Origin: RDYZ01 sp964518905
GTDB lineage: Bacteria > Cyanobacteriota > Cyanobacteriia > Cyanobacteriales > Geitlerinemataceae
Length of the DNA stretch: 64,000 nucleotides
NCBI GenBank assembly: GCA_964518905.1
Contig: CAZFJL010000019.1
Coordinates: forward strand, 1 to 64,000
Direction: 5' to 3'
Below, piece by piece: positions 52,496 through 63,100 of this stretch. Below the pieces are notes generated by a model that worked only from the letters and a program-made list of their open reading frames with translations, made no database searches and had not been told where the DNA came from. A program made the position numbers and the translations under genes. The stretch's first letter is position 1. Each line of letters opens with the position of its first letter.

Positions 52496-54700
52496 ATGGC
52501 AACTAAATTTCCAAAATTTAGCCAAGACCTGGCACAGGACCCGACTACCCGTCGGATCTGGTACGGAATTGCCACAGCTCACGACTTTGAAAGCCACGAT
52601 GGCATGACGGAGGAGAATCTTTACCAAAAGATCTTCGCCTCCCACTTCGGCCACTTGGCAATCATCTTCCTCTGGACTTCGGGCAACCTGTTCCACGTCG
52701 CTTGGCAAGGCAACTTCGAGCAATGGATCACTGATCCGCTCAACATCCGCCCGATCGCCCACGCGATTTGGGACCCTCACTTCGGTGAAGGCGCAACGGC
52801 TGCGTTCACGCAGGCCGGTGCAAACACGACCGTTAACGTCGCTTACTCCGGTGTTTATCACTGGTGGTACACGATCGGAATGCGCACGAATGGCGACCTC
52901 TACCAAGGTTCCATTTTCCTTCTCGTCCTAGCAGCCGTGATGCTGTTTGCGGGTTGGTTGCACCTTCAGCCCAAATTCCGCCCCAGCCTTTCTTGGTTCA
53001 AGAATGCTGAGTCGCGCCTCAACCACCACCTGGCTGGTTTGTTCGGCGTTAGCTCGCTGGCGTGGACGGGTCACTTGGTACACGTTGCAATTCCCGAGTC
53101 GCGCGGCCAACATGTCGGTTGGGATAACTTCCTGACCACCATGCCTCACCCGGCTGGTCTAGCTCCCTTCTTTACTGGGAACTGGGGTGTGTACGCGGAA
53201 AATGCTGACACGGCAGGCCATGTCTTCGGTACCTCCACAGGTTCCGGCACGGCAATCCTGACCTTCCTCGGCGGCTTCCACCCGCAGACCGAATCGCTGT
53301 GGCTGACCGATATGGCTCACCACCACCTAGCGATCGCGGTGATCTTCATCATCGCCGGTCACATGTACCGCACCAACTTCGGTATTGGTCACAGCATTAA
53401 GGAAATCCTTAGCGCTCACAAACCGCCGAGTGGTCGTCTAGGTGCTGGTCATACCGGCATGTACGACACGGTCAACAACTCGCTGCACTTCCAACTTGGT
53501 CTCGCCCTGGCTAGCCTTGGCGTCATCACCTCCCTGGTTGCACAGCACATGTACGCGCTGCCGCCTTACGCCTTCATGGCTGAGGATCAAACCACAATGG
53601 CTGCGCTGTACACCCACCACCAATACATCGCGGGTTTCCTGATGGTTGGTGCGTTCGCTCACGGTGCGATCTTCTTCATTCGTGACTACGACCCCGAAGC
53701 CAACAAGGACAACGTCCTGGCTCGGATGCTCGAACACAAAGAAGCGATCATCTCTCACCTGAGCTGGGTTTCGCTCTTCCTCGGTTTCCATACCCTGGGT
53801 CTCTACGTCCACAACGACGTAATGCAGGCGTTCGGTACACCCGAAAAACAAATCCTGATTGAACCCGTCTTCGCACAATTCGTGCAAGCTTCGTCAGGTA
53901 AAGCGCTGTACGGCTTTGACGTGCTGCTGGCAAGCGCCGGTAGTGCTGCAAGCACCGCAGCCGACGGTATCTGGCTCTCGGGCTGGCTGGATGCAATCAA
54001 CAGCGGCGATAACTCGCTGTTCTTGACCATTGGCCCTGGCGACTTCCTGGTTCACCATGCGATCGCCCTGGGTCTGCACACCACGACCCTCATCCTCGTC
54101 AAAGGCGCTCTGGATGCTCGTGGTTCTAAGCTGATGCCGGACAAAAAAGACTTCGGCTACAGCTTCCCTTGTGACGGCCCTGGCCGTGGCGGTACATGCG
54201 ACATCTCTGCTTGGGATTCGTTCTACCTCGCCATGTTCTGGATGCTGAACACCCTGGGTTGGCTGACCTTCTACTGGCACTGGAAACACCTAGCTGTCTG
54301 GCAAGGTAACGTCGCTCAGTTCAACGAATCTTCGACCTACCTGATGGGCTGGTTCCGCGATTACCTGTGGCTAAACTCGTCGCAGTTGATCAACGGCTAC
54401 AACCCCTACGGTGTAACCAACCTCTCGGTTTGGGCTTGGATGTTCCTCTTCGGTCACCTTGTGTGGGCGACGGGCTTCATGTTCCTCATCTCCTGGCGTG
54501 GTTACTGGCAAGAGCTGATCGAAACCATCGTCTGGGCTCACGAGCGTACCCCGCTTGCGAATCTGGTTCGTTGGAAAGACAAGCCCGTTGCTCTGTCGAT
54601 CGTTCAAGCACGCTTGGTGGGTCTGGCTCACTTCACGGTGGGTTACATCTTCACCTATGCGGCCTTCCTCATAGCTTCAACTGCTGGGAAATTCGGTTAA
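52496..54700 (+). CDS. psaB: Photosystem I P700 apoprotein A2
   Basis: A 734-residue partner of PsaA. It begins MATKFPKFSQDLAQDP as in all cyanobacteria, has the FX cluster motif FPCDGPGRGGTCDISAWD (about residues 556-573), and many His-containing helices (NHHLAGLFGVSSLAWTGHLVHV). It forms the heterodimer that carries P700, A0, A1 and FX. Start at the ATG at 52496 is standard. The transcript ends at the hairpin 54733-54773. Confidence 0.98.
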   Translation: MATKFPKFSQDLAQDPTTRRIWYGIATAHDFESHDGMTEENLYQKIFASHFGHLAIIFLWTSGNLFHVAWQGNFEQWITDPLNIRPIAHAIWDPHFGEGATAAFTQAGANTTVNVAYSGVYHWWYTIGMRTNGDLYQGSIFLLVLAAVMLFAGWLHLQPKFRPSLSWFKNAESRLNHHLAGLFGVSSLAWTGHLVHVAIPESRGQHVGWDNFLTTMPHPAGLAPFFTGNWGVYAENADTAGHVFGTSTGSGTAILTFLGGFHPQTESLWLTDMAHHHLAIAVIFIIAGHMYRTNFGIGHSIKEILSAHKPPSGRLGAGHTGMYDTVNNSLHFQLGLALASLGVITSLVAQHMYALPPYAFMAEDQTTMAALYTHHQYIAGFLMVGAFAHGAIFFIRDYDPEANKDNVLARMLEHKEAIISHLSWVSLFLGFHTLGLYVHNDVMQAFGTPEKQILIEPVFAQFVQASSGKALYGFDVLLASAGSAASTAADGIWLSGWLDAINSGDNSLFLTIGPGDFLVHHAIALGLHTTTLILVKGALDARGSKLMPDKKDFGYSFPCDGPGRGGTCDISAWDSFYLAMFWMLNTLGWLTFYWHWKHLAVWQGNVAQFNESSTYLMGWFRDYLWLNSSQLINGYNPYGVTNLSVWAWMFLFGHLVWATGFMFLISWRGYWQELIETIVWAHERTPLANLVRWKDKPVALSIVQARLVGLAHFTVGYIFTYAAFLIASTAGKFG

Positions 54701-54732
54701 CAACTAGCTGCATTTTTCAATAATTGAAACAG

Positions 54733-54773
54733 AAACTCTCGGTTTGGGGCTATTGTCCTGGCCGGGAGTTTTT
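54733..54773 (+). terminator. Terminator after psaAB
   Basis: A 10-bp stem (AAACTCTCGG with CCGGGAGTTT, one G-T pair), an interior of about 19 nt and a T5 run. It lies about 30 bases after the psaB stop. Confidence 0.75.
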
Positions 54774-54911
54774 GCTGGAGGGGAGTCTGATTAACTGAAA
54801 CCTTAGTCAAAGCACTCAAAAGAGAACACATTTTTATCAAACGATCGTGCCATGTCATAATAATTAACAGTTTTTTTAAGGTTGCTTGACAATTCACGCA
54901 CGTCTTTAATC

Positions 54912-55304
54912 ATGGACACTCCCGAGCCCGTAAACAACGAGAGCAGCAATGAGTCGATCGTCGAGAGCGCCGAGAGCCTAGACGTCCGCGACGAATCGCT
55001 CGACTGTCACGAATGCCGATCCTGCGGCTACGTCTACGATCCGAGTAAAGGTGACAGCACCGGCAGTATTGCGGCCGAAACTGCCTTCGCCGATCTTCCG
55101 CCTAACTGGCGTTGCCCTGTGTGTAGCGCTCGTAAAAAAGCATTTGCCAATATCGGCCCAGTGGGTGTGGCCTCTGGCTTCAAAGAGAACCTGGGTTTTG
55201 GTCTTGGGGTCAACACGCTGACGCCCAGTCAAAAAAATATCCTTATCTTTGGTAGCTTGTTGGTCGGACTGATTATGATGCTCAGTCTTTACGGCTTGGG
55301 ATAG
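54912..55304 (+). CDS. rubA: Membrane-anchored rubredoxin
   Basis: A 130-residue rubredoxin of the photosynthetic RubA type. An acidic N-terminal stretch (about 30 residues) is followed by the iron site CRSCGYVYDPSKGDSTG and WRCPVCSARKKAF (four Cys), and the C terminus is one membrane helix (NILIFGSLLVGLIMMLSLY). RubA is needed for photosystem assembly. The gene order rubA, ycf48, psbEFLJ is conserved in cyanobacteria and seen here. The start at MDTPEPVNN is taken. Confidence 0.93.
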   Translation: MDTPEPVNNESSNESIVESAESLDVRDESLDCHECRSCGYVYDPSKGDSTGSIAAETAFADLPPNWRCPVCSARKKAFANIGPVGVASGFKENLGFGLGVNTLTPSQKNILIFGSLLVGLIMMLSLYGLG

Positions 55305-55527
55305 GCCGCGACGTAGGACATACTCAAGCCTGAGTTGCGTTTGCTGGCTTCGTGTTTCGGTCAATTGAAGAAACACGCTGAATAGAGCTTTGAAGACTGT
55401 AAATCGCAGGTTACCCGTGATTTATACCGATCCCTCTCTAGCTCGTAACGTTTTGTTCTACGTTTTTGCGATCGCACACCATTTTTAGCGACGTTATTAG
55501 TGATTCAACTTGCAATATTTTTTATCG

Positions 55528-56541
55528 ATGAATGAGATTCTAAAGCGCCTGAGAACGATCGCAATCGTTCTCGTCGCAACCCTATTCTGTGCGAGCTGTA
55601 GCCAAGTTCCATCGACCGAGAGTAATCCTTGGCAAGTGGTAGAGCTGCCGACTGAGGCTACATTTTACGATGTTGCATTTAGTGGCAATGATTTTCAACA
55701 TGGCTGGCTCGTGGGTAGTCGCGGTAGCCTGTTCGAGACGAACGATGGCGGTGAAACGTGGGATGCACACCCCCTCGATTTCGGTGAAGAAAACATCATC
55801 TTTACGTCCGTAGATTTTGAGGGCGATGAAGGTTGGGCGGTCGGTGAGCCGTCGATTCTGCTCCACACCACCGACGCCGGTGCGACCTGGTTCCGCATTC
55901 CCCTCAGCAAAAATCTTCCCGGTGCGCCTAGCTCGATCGTCGCTCTCGGCAGTCATTCGGCAGAGATGACCACCAATATTGGTGCGGTCTACGTCACAGA
56001 AAACGACGGCCAAAACTGGAAAGCGATGGTTCAGGATGCCCTTGGTGTGTTTCGGAACATCAAGCGTAGTTCAGACGGTCGTTATGTAACGGTTTCGGCG
56101 AATGGTAGCTTCTACTCAACTTGGGACCCCGGAACGGCAGAATGGACGCCCCATAATCGTCAAGATTCTCGCCGGGTTCAAAATATGGGTTTTCGTCCCG
56201 ATGGCGGTCTGTGGCTGCTAGCGCGTGGCGGTCAACTACGTTTCTCGGATAGCGAAAATCCAGAGGAATGGCTCGAAGCACAATCGCCGGAATTATCCAC
56301 AAGCTGGGGCCTGCTGGATATGAGCTATCGCACGTCAGACGAGGTCTGGGTTGTGGGTGGTAGCGGTAACCTGTTGGTCAGCACCGAAGGTGGCGAGCCG
56401 GATACGTGGAAAAAAGACCGATCGGTCGAGAACGTGCCCTCGAACTTTAATTACATTCAGTTTCTGGATGAAAACCACGGCTTTATCCTGGGTCAGCGCG
56501 GTATTCTACTGCGCTACGTTCCGACCACGGAAGCGGCGTAG
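55528..56541 (+). CDS. ycf48: Photosystem II assembly factor Ycf48 (HCF136 homologue)
   Basis: A 337-residue lipoprotein. The signal ends in a lipobox at FCASC (Cys about 24). The rest is a seven-bladed propeller with repeated motifs such as GWLVGSRGSLFETNDGGETW, GWAVGEPSILLHTTDAGATW and EVWVVGGSGNLLVS. Ycf48 binds newly made D1 and helps assemble the photosystem II reaction centre in the thylakoid lumen. It lies between rubA and psbE, the conserved order. Confidence 0.95.
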   Translation: MNEILKRLRTIAIVLVATLFCASCSQVPSTESNPWQVVELPTEATFYDVAFSGNDFQHGWLVGSRGSLFETNDGGETWDAHPLDFGEENIIFTSVDFEGDEGWAVGEPSILLHTTDAGATWFRIPLSKNLPGAPSSIVALGSHSAEMTTNIGAVYVTENDGQNWKAMVQDALGVFRNIKRSSDGRYVTVSANGSFYSTWDPGTAEWTPHNRQDSRRVQNMGFRPDGGLWLLARGGQLRFSDSENPEEWLEAQSPELSTSWGLLDMSYRTSDEVWVVGGSGNLLVSTEGGEPDTWKKDRSVENVPSNFNYIQFLDENHGFILGQRGILLRYVPTTEAA

Positions 56542-56816
56542 CCCTTGGGGTGGGGATCGTCATGATCCCCAGGTCGCGATCGACCGTGTAATCCAAGGTT
56601 CGTCGTCACTGCCAGCATCACGATGGGTTTACAAGCCGATCACCGATTGAAGGCGAATAACAGCCAAACCACAGCCGGACAACAGCGGGCCACACGAACC
56701 CCTCAGATATTCCTCTGACGCGGGTTTAGCATATCTTGTGAGTGTTTCGTCCGTTCTGTATCATGATGTGTATGTTTCTCATGTTTCTCAACGTTTTGAA
56801 CGGAGGTTTTTAAGAT

Positions 56817-57062
56817 ATGGCGGGTACTACAGGTGAACGTCCCTTTTCCGATATTGTCACCAGCGTGCGCTACTGGCTCATCCACGCTGTGACGATCCCG
56901 ATGCTATTTATCGCGGGTTGGCTATTTGTTAGCACCGGTCTGGCCTATGACGCTTTTGGCACGCCGCGCCCGGACGAATACTTCACCAAACAGCGCCTCG
57001 AATTGCCGATCGTTTCCGATCGCTATACGAGTGCTGATCAGATTGGCAAGTTCAATCAATAA
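56817..57062 (+). CDS. psbE: Cytochrome b559 alpha subunit
   Basis: An 81-residue photosystem II subunit. One membrane helix; its haem ligand His is in RYWLIHAVTIPMLFIAGWLF (about residue 23). It pairs with PsbF to bind one haem. First gene of the psbEFLJ operon; GGAGG at about 56804 is the ribosome binding site. Confidence 0.97.
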   Translation: MAGTTGERPFSDIVTSVRYWLIHAVTIPMLFIAGWLFVSTGLAYDAFGTPRPDEYFTKQRLELPIVSDRYTSADQIGKFNQ

Positions 57063-57173
57063 CGGACTCTGCCGTTCTGGCTATCTTGCTTTGCGATCGT
57101 AATTTATTAACTTGATTACGATCCTGCCGATCAATAGCAATCCGACTCACGTGACAACTTCAGGAAAATTTCG

Positions 57174-57308
57174 ATGACTAATCAATCCCCCAATCAGCCG
57201 ATCGCTTACCCGATTTTTACGGTGCGCTGGCTGGCCGTCCACACCCTGGGCGTTCCGACGATTTTCTTCATCGGCGCTCTCGCCGCGATGCAGTTCATCC
57301 AACGCTAA
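57174..57308 (+). CDS. psbF: Cytochrome b559 beta subunit
   Basis: A 44-residue protein, MTNQSPNQPIAYPIFTVRW and then a single helix with His24 in AVHTLGVPTIFF as haem ligand. It is the second gene of the operon and follows psbE by 111 bases. Confidence 0.96.
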   Translation: MTNQSPNQPIAYPIFTVRWLAVHTLGVPTIFFIGALAAMQFIQR

Positions 57309-57346
57309 CATCGACGCTACATCGACGCTAACCGACCTAAACCACC

Positions 57347-57469
57347 ATGCCTACCCGCTCTCCCAACCCCAACCGTCAGCCCGTCGAACTTAACCGGACG
57401 TCGCTGTACCTCGGTCTACTTTTGATCTTCGTGCTTGGTATTCTCTTCTCTAGCTACTTCTTTAACTAA
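57347..57469 (+). CDS. psbL: Photosystem II protein L
   Basis: A 40-residue protein. NRQPVELNRTSLYLGLLLIF and the end LFSSYFFN are diagnostic. One membrane helix; it lies at the photosystem II dimer interface and aids electron transfer to QA. Third gene of the operon. Confidence 0.96.
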   Translation: MPTRSPNPNRQPVELNRTSLYLGLLLIFVLGILFSSYFFN

Positions 57470-57539
57470 GAAATAGTCGGTTTAATTCGAGAGTATTACA
57501 AACTAATTTCAGCTTCTTTTTTGTTCTGGAGAACTTTCC

Positions 57540-57656
57540 ATGTCTGATGTAAGAATCCCCTTGTGGGTTGTTGGTACTGTTGCAGGTCTTGGCGCTCTAT
57601 CCGTCGCTGCATTGCTGTTCTACGGCTCCTACGTTGGTATTGGTTCGGCTCAGTAA
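57540..57656 (+). CDS. psbJ: Photosystem II protein J
   Basis: A 38-residue single-helix protein, IPLWVVGTVAGLGALSVAAL and ending YVGIGSAQ. It affects QB exchange and PSII assembly. Last gene of the operon; a CTGGAGAAC ribosome binding site precedes it. Confidence 0.95.
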   Translation: MSDVRIPLWVVGTVAGLGALSVAALLFYGSYVGIGSAQ

Positions 57657-57692
57657 TCGCATCGTTCCGATCGCTGATCCTTGCCCGCAAAA

Positions 57693-57729
57693 AAAGATCC
57701 GTCGATTAGACACTAATCGACGGATCTTT
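57693..57729 (+). terminator. Terminator of psbEFLJ
   Basis: Perfect 17-bp stem (AAAGATCCGTCGATTAG and its complement) with loop ACA. It sits between psbJ and the convergent hisB gene. Confidence 0.88.
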
Positions 57730-57779
57730 GTGTTTGAGATCTTGCCGTTGAGGCTTGAAATGAGGCTTGAAATGAGGCT

Positions 57780-58457
57780 TTAAAGCACGCCTTTCGAGCT
57801 GGGGATTTTTCCGGCACGGCGGGGATCAACTTCGGTCGCCATACGGAGCGATCGAGCAAATGCTTTAAAGGTCGCCTCGATGATGTGGTGCGAGTTGATG
57901 CCGTCGAGCTGGCGGATGTGGAGCGTCATTTGGGCGTGATTGACGATCGCCACGAAAAATTCTCGCACGAGCTGGGTATCGTAGGTTCCGACGCGCTGAG
58001 TCGGGATGTCTAGGCCATAACCGAGATGGGGACGCCCGGAAAAGTCGAGGGCGACCTGAACCAGTGCCTCATCAAGCGGGGCGACGAAATGGCCGAAGCG
58101 GGTGATACCTTTGCGATCGCCGAGGGCTTGGGCGAAGGCTTGACCGAGGGTAATGCCGACGTCTTCGTTGGTGTGATGATCGTCAATTTCGATATCGCCT
58201 TTGGCTTTGATGTCGAGATCGATTAGGCCGTGGGAGGAGATTTGATCGAGCATGTGGTCTAGGAAGGGGACACCGGTATCGGCGGTACACTGCCCGGTTC
58301 CGTCGAGATTGATGCTGACATGAACGTCAGTTTCGCCGGTAGTGCGACGGACAGACGCGGTGCGAGCGGTGGCGAGAGTCTCTAAATTGAGGTCATGAGA
58401 CTGGGATAGAGTCGAGGTTTGGGGAGAGGTTTGGGGAGCGGTGTCGCGAGTTTGCAT
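57780..58457 (-). CDS. hisB: Imidazoleglycerol-phosphate dehydratase
   Basis: A 225-residue Mn-dependent enzyme of histidine synthesis. VPFLDHMLDQISSHG (about residues 62-76), EIDDHHTNEDVGITLGQA (about 90-107) and GINSHHIIEATFKAFARSLR (about 186-205) carry the metal-binding His residues. The first 25 residues form a Thr/Ser/Gln-rich extension. A small 12-bp tandem repeat (GAGGCTTGAAAT) lies at its 3' side, at about 57748-57780. Confidence 0.96.
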   Translation of the reverse strand: MQTRDTAPQTSPQTSTLSQSHDLNLETLATARTASVRRTTGETDVHVSINLDGTGQCTADTGVPFLDHMLDQISSHGLIDLDIKAKGDIEIDDHHTNEDVGITLGQAFAQALGDRKGITRFGHFVAPLDEALVQVALDFSGRPHLGYGLDIPTQRVGTYDTQLVREFFVAIVNHAQMTLHIRQLDGINSHHIIEATFKAFARSLRMATEVDPRRAGKIPSSKGVL

Positions 58458-58652
58458 GATGGGGTAACAGGCTATCTTGATGCCATAGCCAAGGGCGATA
58501 AGATTCTGTGATTGTTACTCTTCACTCTAATCGGTTTCTCGTACGGATAGCGAGGGATAGCGCTCCAAGCTGAACGCCATTTGGGATGCGTTAAATGCGC
58601 TGAATGCTGGGCTATGGGCGTATATTAGTAGAGTCAAAATCCGAAACGAGCT

Positions 58653-59135
58653 ATGCAATTGACAGAATTCGAGCTGGAGATTTTTGGGGTTGGGCTAGGT
58701 GTCGGTTTGATCCTGGCGGCAGGGGTCGGGTTGAATGCGATGCGGCTACGCTGGGGATTGCGGCGTGAAATTGAAGATTTAAAGAAGAGCTTGTACGTCA
58801 ATATGAGCGTGCAAACGGAAGGGACGGAGAAGTTAAAAAAGTCCCTGGATAAGGTCAAGAAAAAAAATGAGAAGCTGCGTGCGACGGTTTCAACGTTGTC
58901 CAATAAGCCCGGACGGGCAGAGCTGCAAACCCTGCATACGTGGGAACGGGCGATCGAGTTGCTCACCCTGCGATCGCCGACCTTTGCGGCAGCTTGGCAG
59001 TTGACGTTAGAAGAAGCCAAAGCAGAGATGGCGGAAACACGAACGGGTGTTAAGGCGTTAGTGCGAAAAGCGTTTTCATCTCCGTCGATCGAGGGAGACG
59101 ATAAGGACGAGACCAAAAAGCTGGAAGCGGGCTAA
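58653..59135 (+). CDS. Membrane-anchored coiled-coil hypothetical protein
   Basis: A 160-residue protein. N-terminal membrane helix (about residues 10-30, FGVGLGVGLILAAGVGLNAM), then Lys/Glu-rich coiled coil (about 38-85), then helices and an acidic tail. Architecture resembles small cyanobacterial envelope or thylakoid organising proteins; no known family can be named. No operon partner; the gene is divergent from hisB. Confidence 0.65.
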   Translation: MQLTEFELEIFGVGLGVGLILAAGVGLNAMRLRWGLRREIEDLKKSLYVNMSVQTEGTEKLKKSLDKVKKKNEKLRATVSTLSNKPGRAELQTLHTWERAIELLTLRSPTFAAAWQLTLEEAKAEMAETRTGVKALVRKAFSSPSIEGDDKDETKKLEAG

Positions 59136-59226
59136 ACGCAGGGTCAAGCGGTGGGTTTGTTGCTTGGGCGTAACTGTGGCGATCGCATCGTTCTGTCCGC
59201 GATTCCCGCAATTCCCGCTGACTGCT

Positions 59227-60045
59227 CTAGCGTAGATTTTTGATTTTTAATTCGATGCGACGATTGCGCTGCCGGTCGATCGCATCTTGCTCAGTGACGA
59301 TCGGGCGCGTGCTGCCGTATCCGATCGCCATCCAGCGATAGCCCGCCCCATCGATGCGCCCACGAAGATAGACCAGAATTTGAGCGGCGCGATCGAAACT
59401 GAAGGCGCGTTCCGCCTCGCGATCGCCCTGGTGGTCGGTATGGCTCGCGACGTAGACGACCGCCTCGGGAAATTCCGTCAGGCGTTCAACGATCGGGTCA
59501 AAGAGCGATCGCTGGGTCGGATCGAGAACGGCTTCGTTAGTGAAGAGTAGGTCAGCGGGGAGGGAGATGGTTTCAGTTGTGGGCAATGTCGGATCGGCGG
59601 CATAGAGACCCGCCGCAACGCGATCAAGACGACGCTGGAGCAATTCAGGCTCCGTCGTTTCAGGCGTAATTTGTAACGCGGTTTCGAGGGATTCGAGGCG
59701 AACGGCCAGATCCTTAAGTTCACGCTCGATCGCGCGTAGTTCTGCTGCGCGGGGATTGGCGATCGGTTGTTGGCCTGCGATCGCGGCGAGGGAGGCTAAA
59801 GCGCGATGAACCAGGGGAATGGCCTGCGATCGGCGATACAGACTAATCACCAGAGGCGGCTGGATTGGTGGATTATCGAATTCCACGGATTGAGTCAAGC
59901 CACCAACGATACCACTCGCCAATCCAGCCCCGAAGCAGAGGATGCAGACCGGCGGACTAAGCAGGAGGACTAGCCCCCACCGCCGCCATGCGAACGATCG
60001 AATCGGAGGAGCATCAAGGTTGGAACGGTGACGTTTGGAACGCAT
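59227..60045 (-). CDS. OmpA-family protein
   Basis: A 272-residue protein with one N-terminal membrane helix (WGLVLLLSPPVCILCFGAGLASG), a helical middle (AAELRAIERELKDLAVRLESLE) and a C-terminal OmpA/MotB-like peptidoglycan-binding domain (AVVYVASHTDHQGDREAERAFSFDRAAQILVYL, then AIGYGSTRPIVTEQDAIDRQRNRRIELKI). It is probably anchored in the inner membrane with the OmpA domain in the periplasm. It follows the permease-kinase gene on the same strand with a 95-base gap. Confidence 0.85.
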   Translation of the reverse strand: MRSKRHRSNLDAPPIRSFAWRRWGLVLLLSPPVCILCFGAGLASGIVGGLTQSVEFDNPPIQPPLVISLYRRSQAIPLVHRALASLAAIAGQQPIANPRAAELRAIERELKDLAVRLESLETALQITPETTEPELLQRRLDRVAAGLYAADPTLPTTETISLPADLLFTNEAVLDPTQRSLFDPIVERLTEFPEAVVYVASHTDHQGDREAERAFSFDRAAQILVYLRGRIDGAGYRWMAIGYGSTRPIVTEQDAIDRQRNRRIELKIKNLR

Positions 60046-60140
60046 GAAATTTGGGCTTCAAACACCCACGGGACGGACACAAAAATCTTGTAATCGAGCC
60101 GACGAAGATCGCCCCATAAAGACAGCCGCAGATCAACGCT

Positions 60141-63100
60141 TTAGACCTGCATCGGCAATTCAACAAAAAAGGTTGTGCCTGTGCCGACTTTGGATTCACA
60201 GTACAAGCGCCCTTGATGTTTCTCGACAACAATTTGATAGCTAATGGACAGCCCCAAACCGGTTCCCTGACCCACGGGCTTGGTTGTAAAAAAGGCATCG
60301 AACAGCCGCTCTAGATGTTCTGGCTCAATGCCGTTACCGGTATCTGAAATGGCGATTTGTACCCAGCGATCGGGCATAACGTGAGTGCGGATCGTGATTC
60401 GTGAGAGTAAGCAGCTATGTTGATCGTCCGGGACGGTTTGGAGCTGCTCTTCGATTACATCGATCGCGTTCGCGATCAGGTTCATAAACACTTGATTAAG
60501 CTGTCCGGCGAGACACTGGATCGGCGGCAGATCGCCATAGTCGCGCACAACGTTGATCACCGCCTTACCGCTGCGGGGCTTCAGGCGATTCGCCAAAATT
60601 GTCAGCGTGCTATCAAGGCATTCGTGCAGATCAACGGTCTTGATCTCGGATTCATCCAGACGCGAAAAGACCCGTAGCGATCGCACGATGTCACGAATGC
60701 GATCAGTGCCGTTGTTCATCGAGGCCAGCAATTTCGGCAAATCGTCTTGAATAAACTCAATTTCACTCTTCTCGCGCCAATCATTCACGTTGGCAGGTGG
60801 CGATGGCAAGGCGATTTCGTATTCTCTAACGAGTTGCAGCAGATCCTCGATATAGTTCGTCGCGTAGGTCAGATTGCCGTGAATGAAGTTGACGGGATTG
60901 TTGATTTCATGGGCGACGCCTGCCACGAGTTGACCCAGGCTCGACATTTTTTCGGTTTGTACCAATTGCGCCTGGGTTTGTTTCAGGGTCTGCAATGTGA
61001 GTGAGAGTTCCGCCGTCCGTTCTTGGACGCGAGCTTCTAGTTCTTGCGTTAGGGTTTGCAGCTCGGCTTGAGCCTGTCGGCGATCGCGCACTTCCGTTTG
61101 AAGCTGTTCATTTTGCTCATCGAGTTCTTCTTCGACCAGTTCGCGGCTTTCTTCGCTTAACACCAACCACCAGGCGGCGGCGGCGGCCACGAGTCCCAGA
61201 AACGCACACAGCAACACAAAAATTTCGCCGATCCACTGGATTAGCTCTGGATCTTGCGTTTGTCCTTCTAAAACCGCGAAATAGTACACCAGTCCCACGA
61301 TCGTGATTGTTGTCCCAAAAATGGCCGTGAAGGTGTAGGAAAAACGCAGCAATCGCGCTTTAGGCGTGGGCGAAAATTGACCGCGCAGGGTGGAGCGAGT
61401 CATCGGATTGACGAGATCTGCGGTCTCTGTGATGGCGATGGCCTCACTCATCACGGGCGTAATGGTCTCTGAAAAATCTGAAAAGATAGACCCTACGCTC
61501 AGTGTGTCAGGCTTGAGGGCTGTGACTTTCTTGCAGCGATCGTGGCAATGGGTGTCGAGGGTGCAGCACAGAGAACAAATCGAGCCAGCATAGACCGGGC
61601 AGTGAGCCATATCAAATGGCTCATAGTCGTTTTCACAAATGCTACAGGTCAGTAATGTTTCGATCAGCGGAGTATCGCGGAATGTGTTTTCACGGGCGAT
61701 GTAGTACTTACCTTTGGTGAGCCACGCGATCATAGGAGCCAACACAAACGCGATACCCAAGGCAATGAATGATGAGTAAGCTTGGGCGTATGCTCCAAAA
61801 ACATTCAGAAAGGCCAAGATCGAAATCAGAGACGCGATCGCCGTGGCGCCAAAGCCGACGGGGTTGATGTCGTAGAGGTAGGCTCGTTTAAATTCGATAT
61901 GGGGCGGACTGAGTCCGAGGGGTTTGTTCACGACCAGATCCGCAACGATCGCACCAACCCAGGCGATCGCCACGTTGGAATACAGCCCTAGCACTGACTC
62001 TAGGGTCTCGAACACGCCAAATTCCATTAGCACTAAGGCGATCGACACATTAAATATGAGCCAAATCACCCGACCCGGATGGGTATGGGTCAAGCGCGAA
62101 AAGAAATTCGACCAGGCCAGCGATCCCGCATAGGCGTTCGTGACGTTAATTTTGATTTGTGAGACGACGACAAAAATAAAACTGACGGTCAAAGCGGTCT
62201 CTGGATTGGCGAACACATCCATAAACCCCACCAGATACATCTGGACGGGTTCCTTCGCCCGGAGCAGCGGCAGACCATGCGAAATCGCGAGCGACGCGAG
62301 AAACGCTCCGCCCAACTGTTTCGCCACCCCCAGGAAAACCCAACCGGGCCCCGCCGTCACCATCGCGATCCACCAGCGCCGCTTATTCTCCGGCTTGAGA
62401 TCGGGCAAGAAGCGCAGATAATCGACCTGTTCGCCGATTTGAGCAATCAGCGAAAAACTGACGTTTGCGGCCATGCCAAACAACAGCGGATCGAAGCCTG
62501 CCCCGCTGGGCGATCTACCTGCAAAGTGAATCCAGTTACTGAAGGCATCGGGTTCCCGCGCCACGACAAAAACATAGGGAACGATCATCAAGATCAGCCA
62601 AATCGGCTGTGTCCACAGTTGCAGTTGATTGATCGCCGTCACGCCATAAAACACCAGCGGAATAATGACGATCGAGCTGACAATGTAGCCCAGCCAAAGC
62701 GGCAGATGAAAGTATAGTTCCAGCGCTTGAGAAAGGATCGCGGCTTCAAGCGCAAAGAAGATAAAGGTAAACGAGGCGTAGATTAGCGATGTGATCGTCG
62801 AACCGATGTAGCCAAACCCGGCACCACGGGTGAGCAAATCCATATCGACGTTGTACTTGGCGGCGTAATAGGTGATGGGCAAACCGGCCAAAAAAATCAC
62901 CGCGCCAACAGTAACGATCGCCCAAAATGCATTCGTAAAACCGTAGGTAATCGCGAGCGAGGCACCGATCGCTTCTAGCGCCAGGAATGAAATACCTCCA
63001 AGCGCCGTATTGGCCAGCAGCCATTCCGGCCACTTGCGAAACGAATTCGGTGCGTAGCGCAATGAGTAATCTTCGAGCGTCTCATCGGCGACCCACTGGT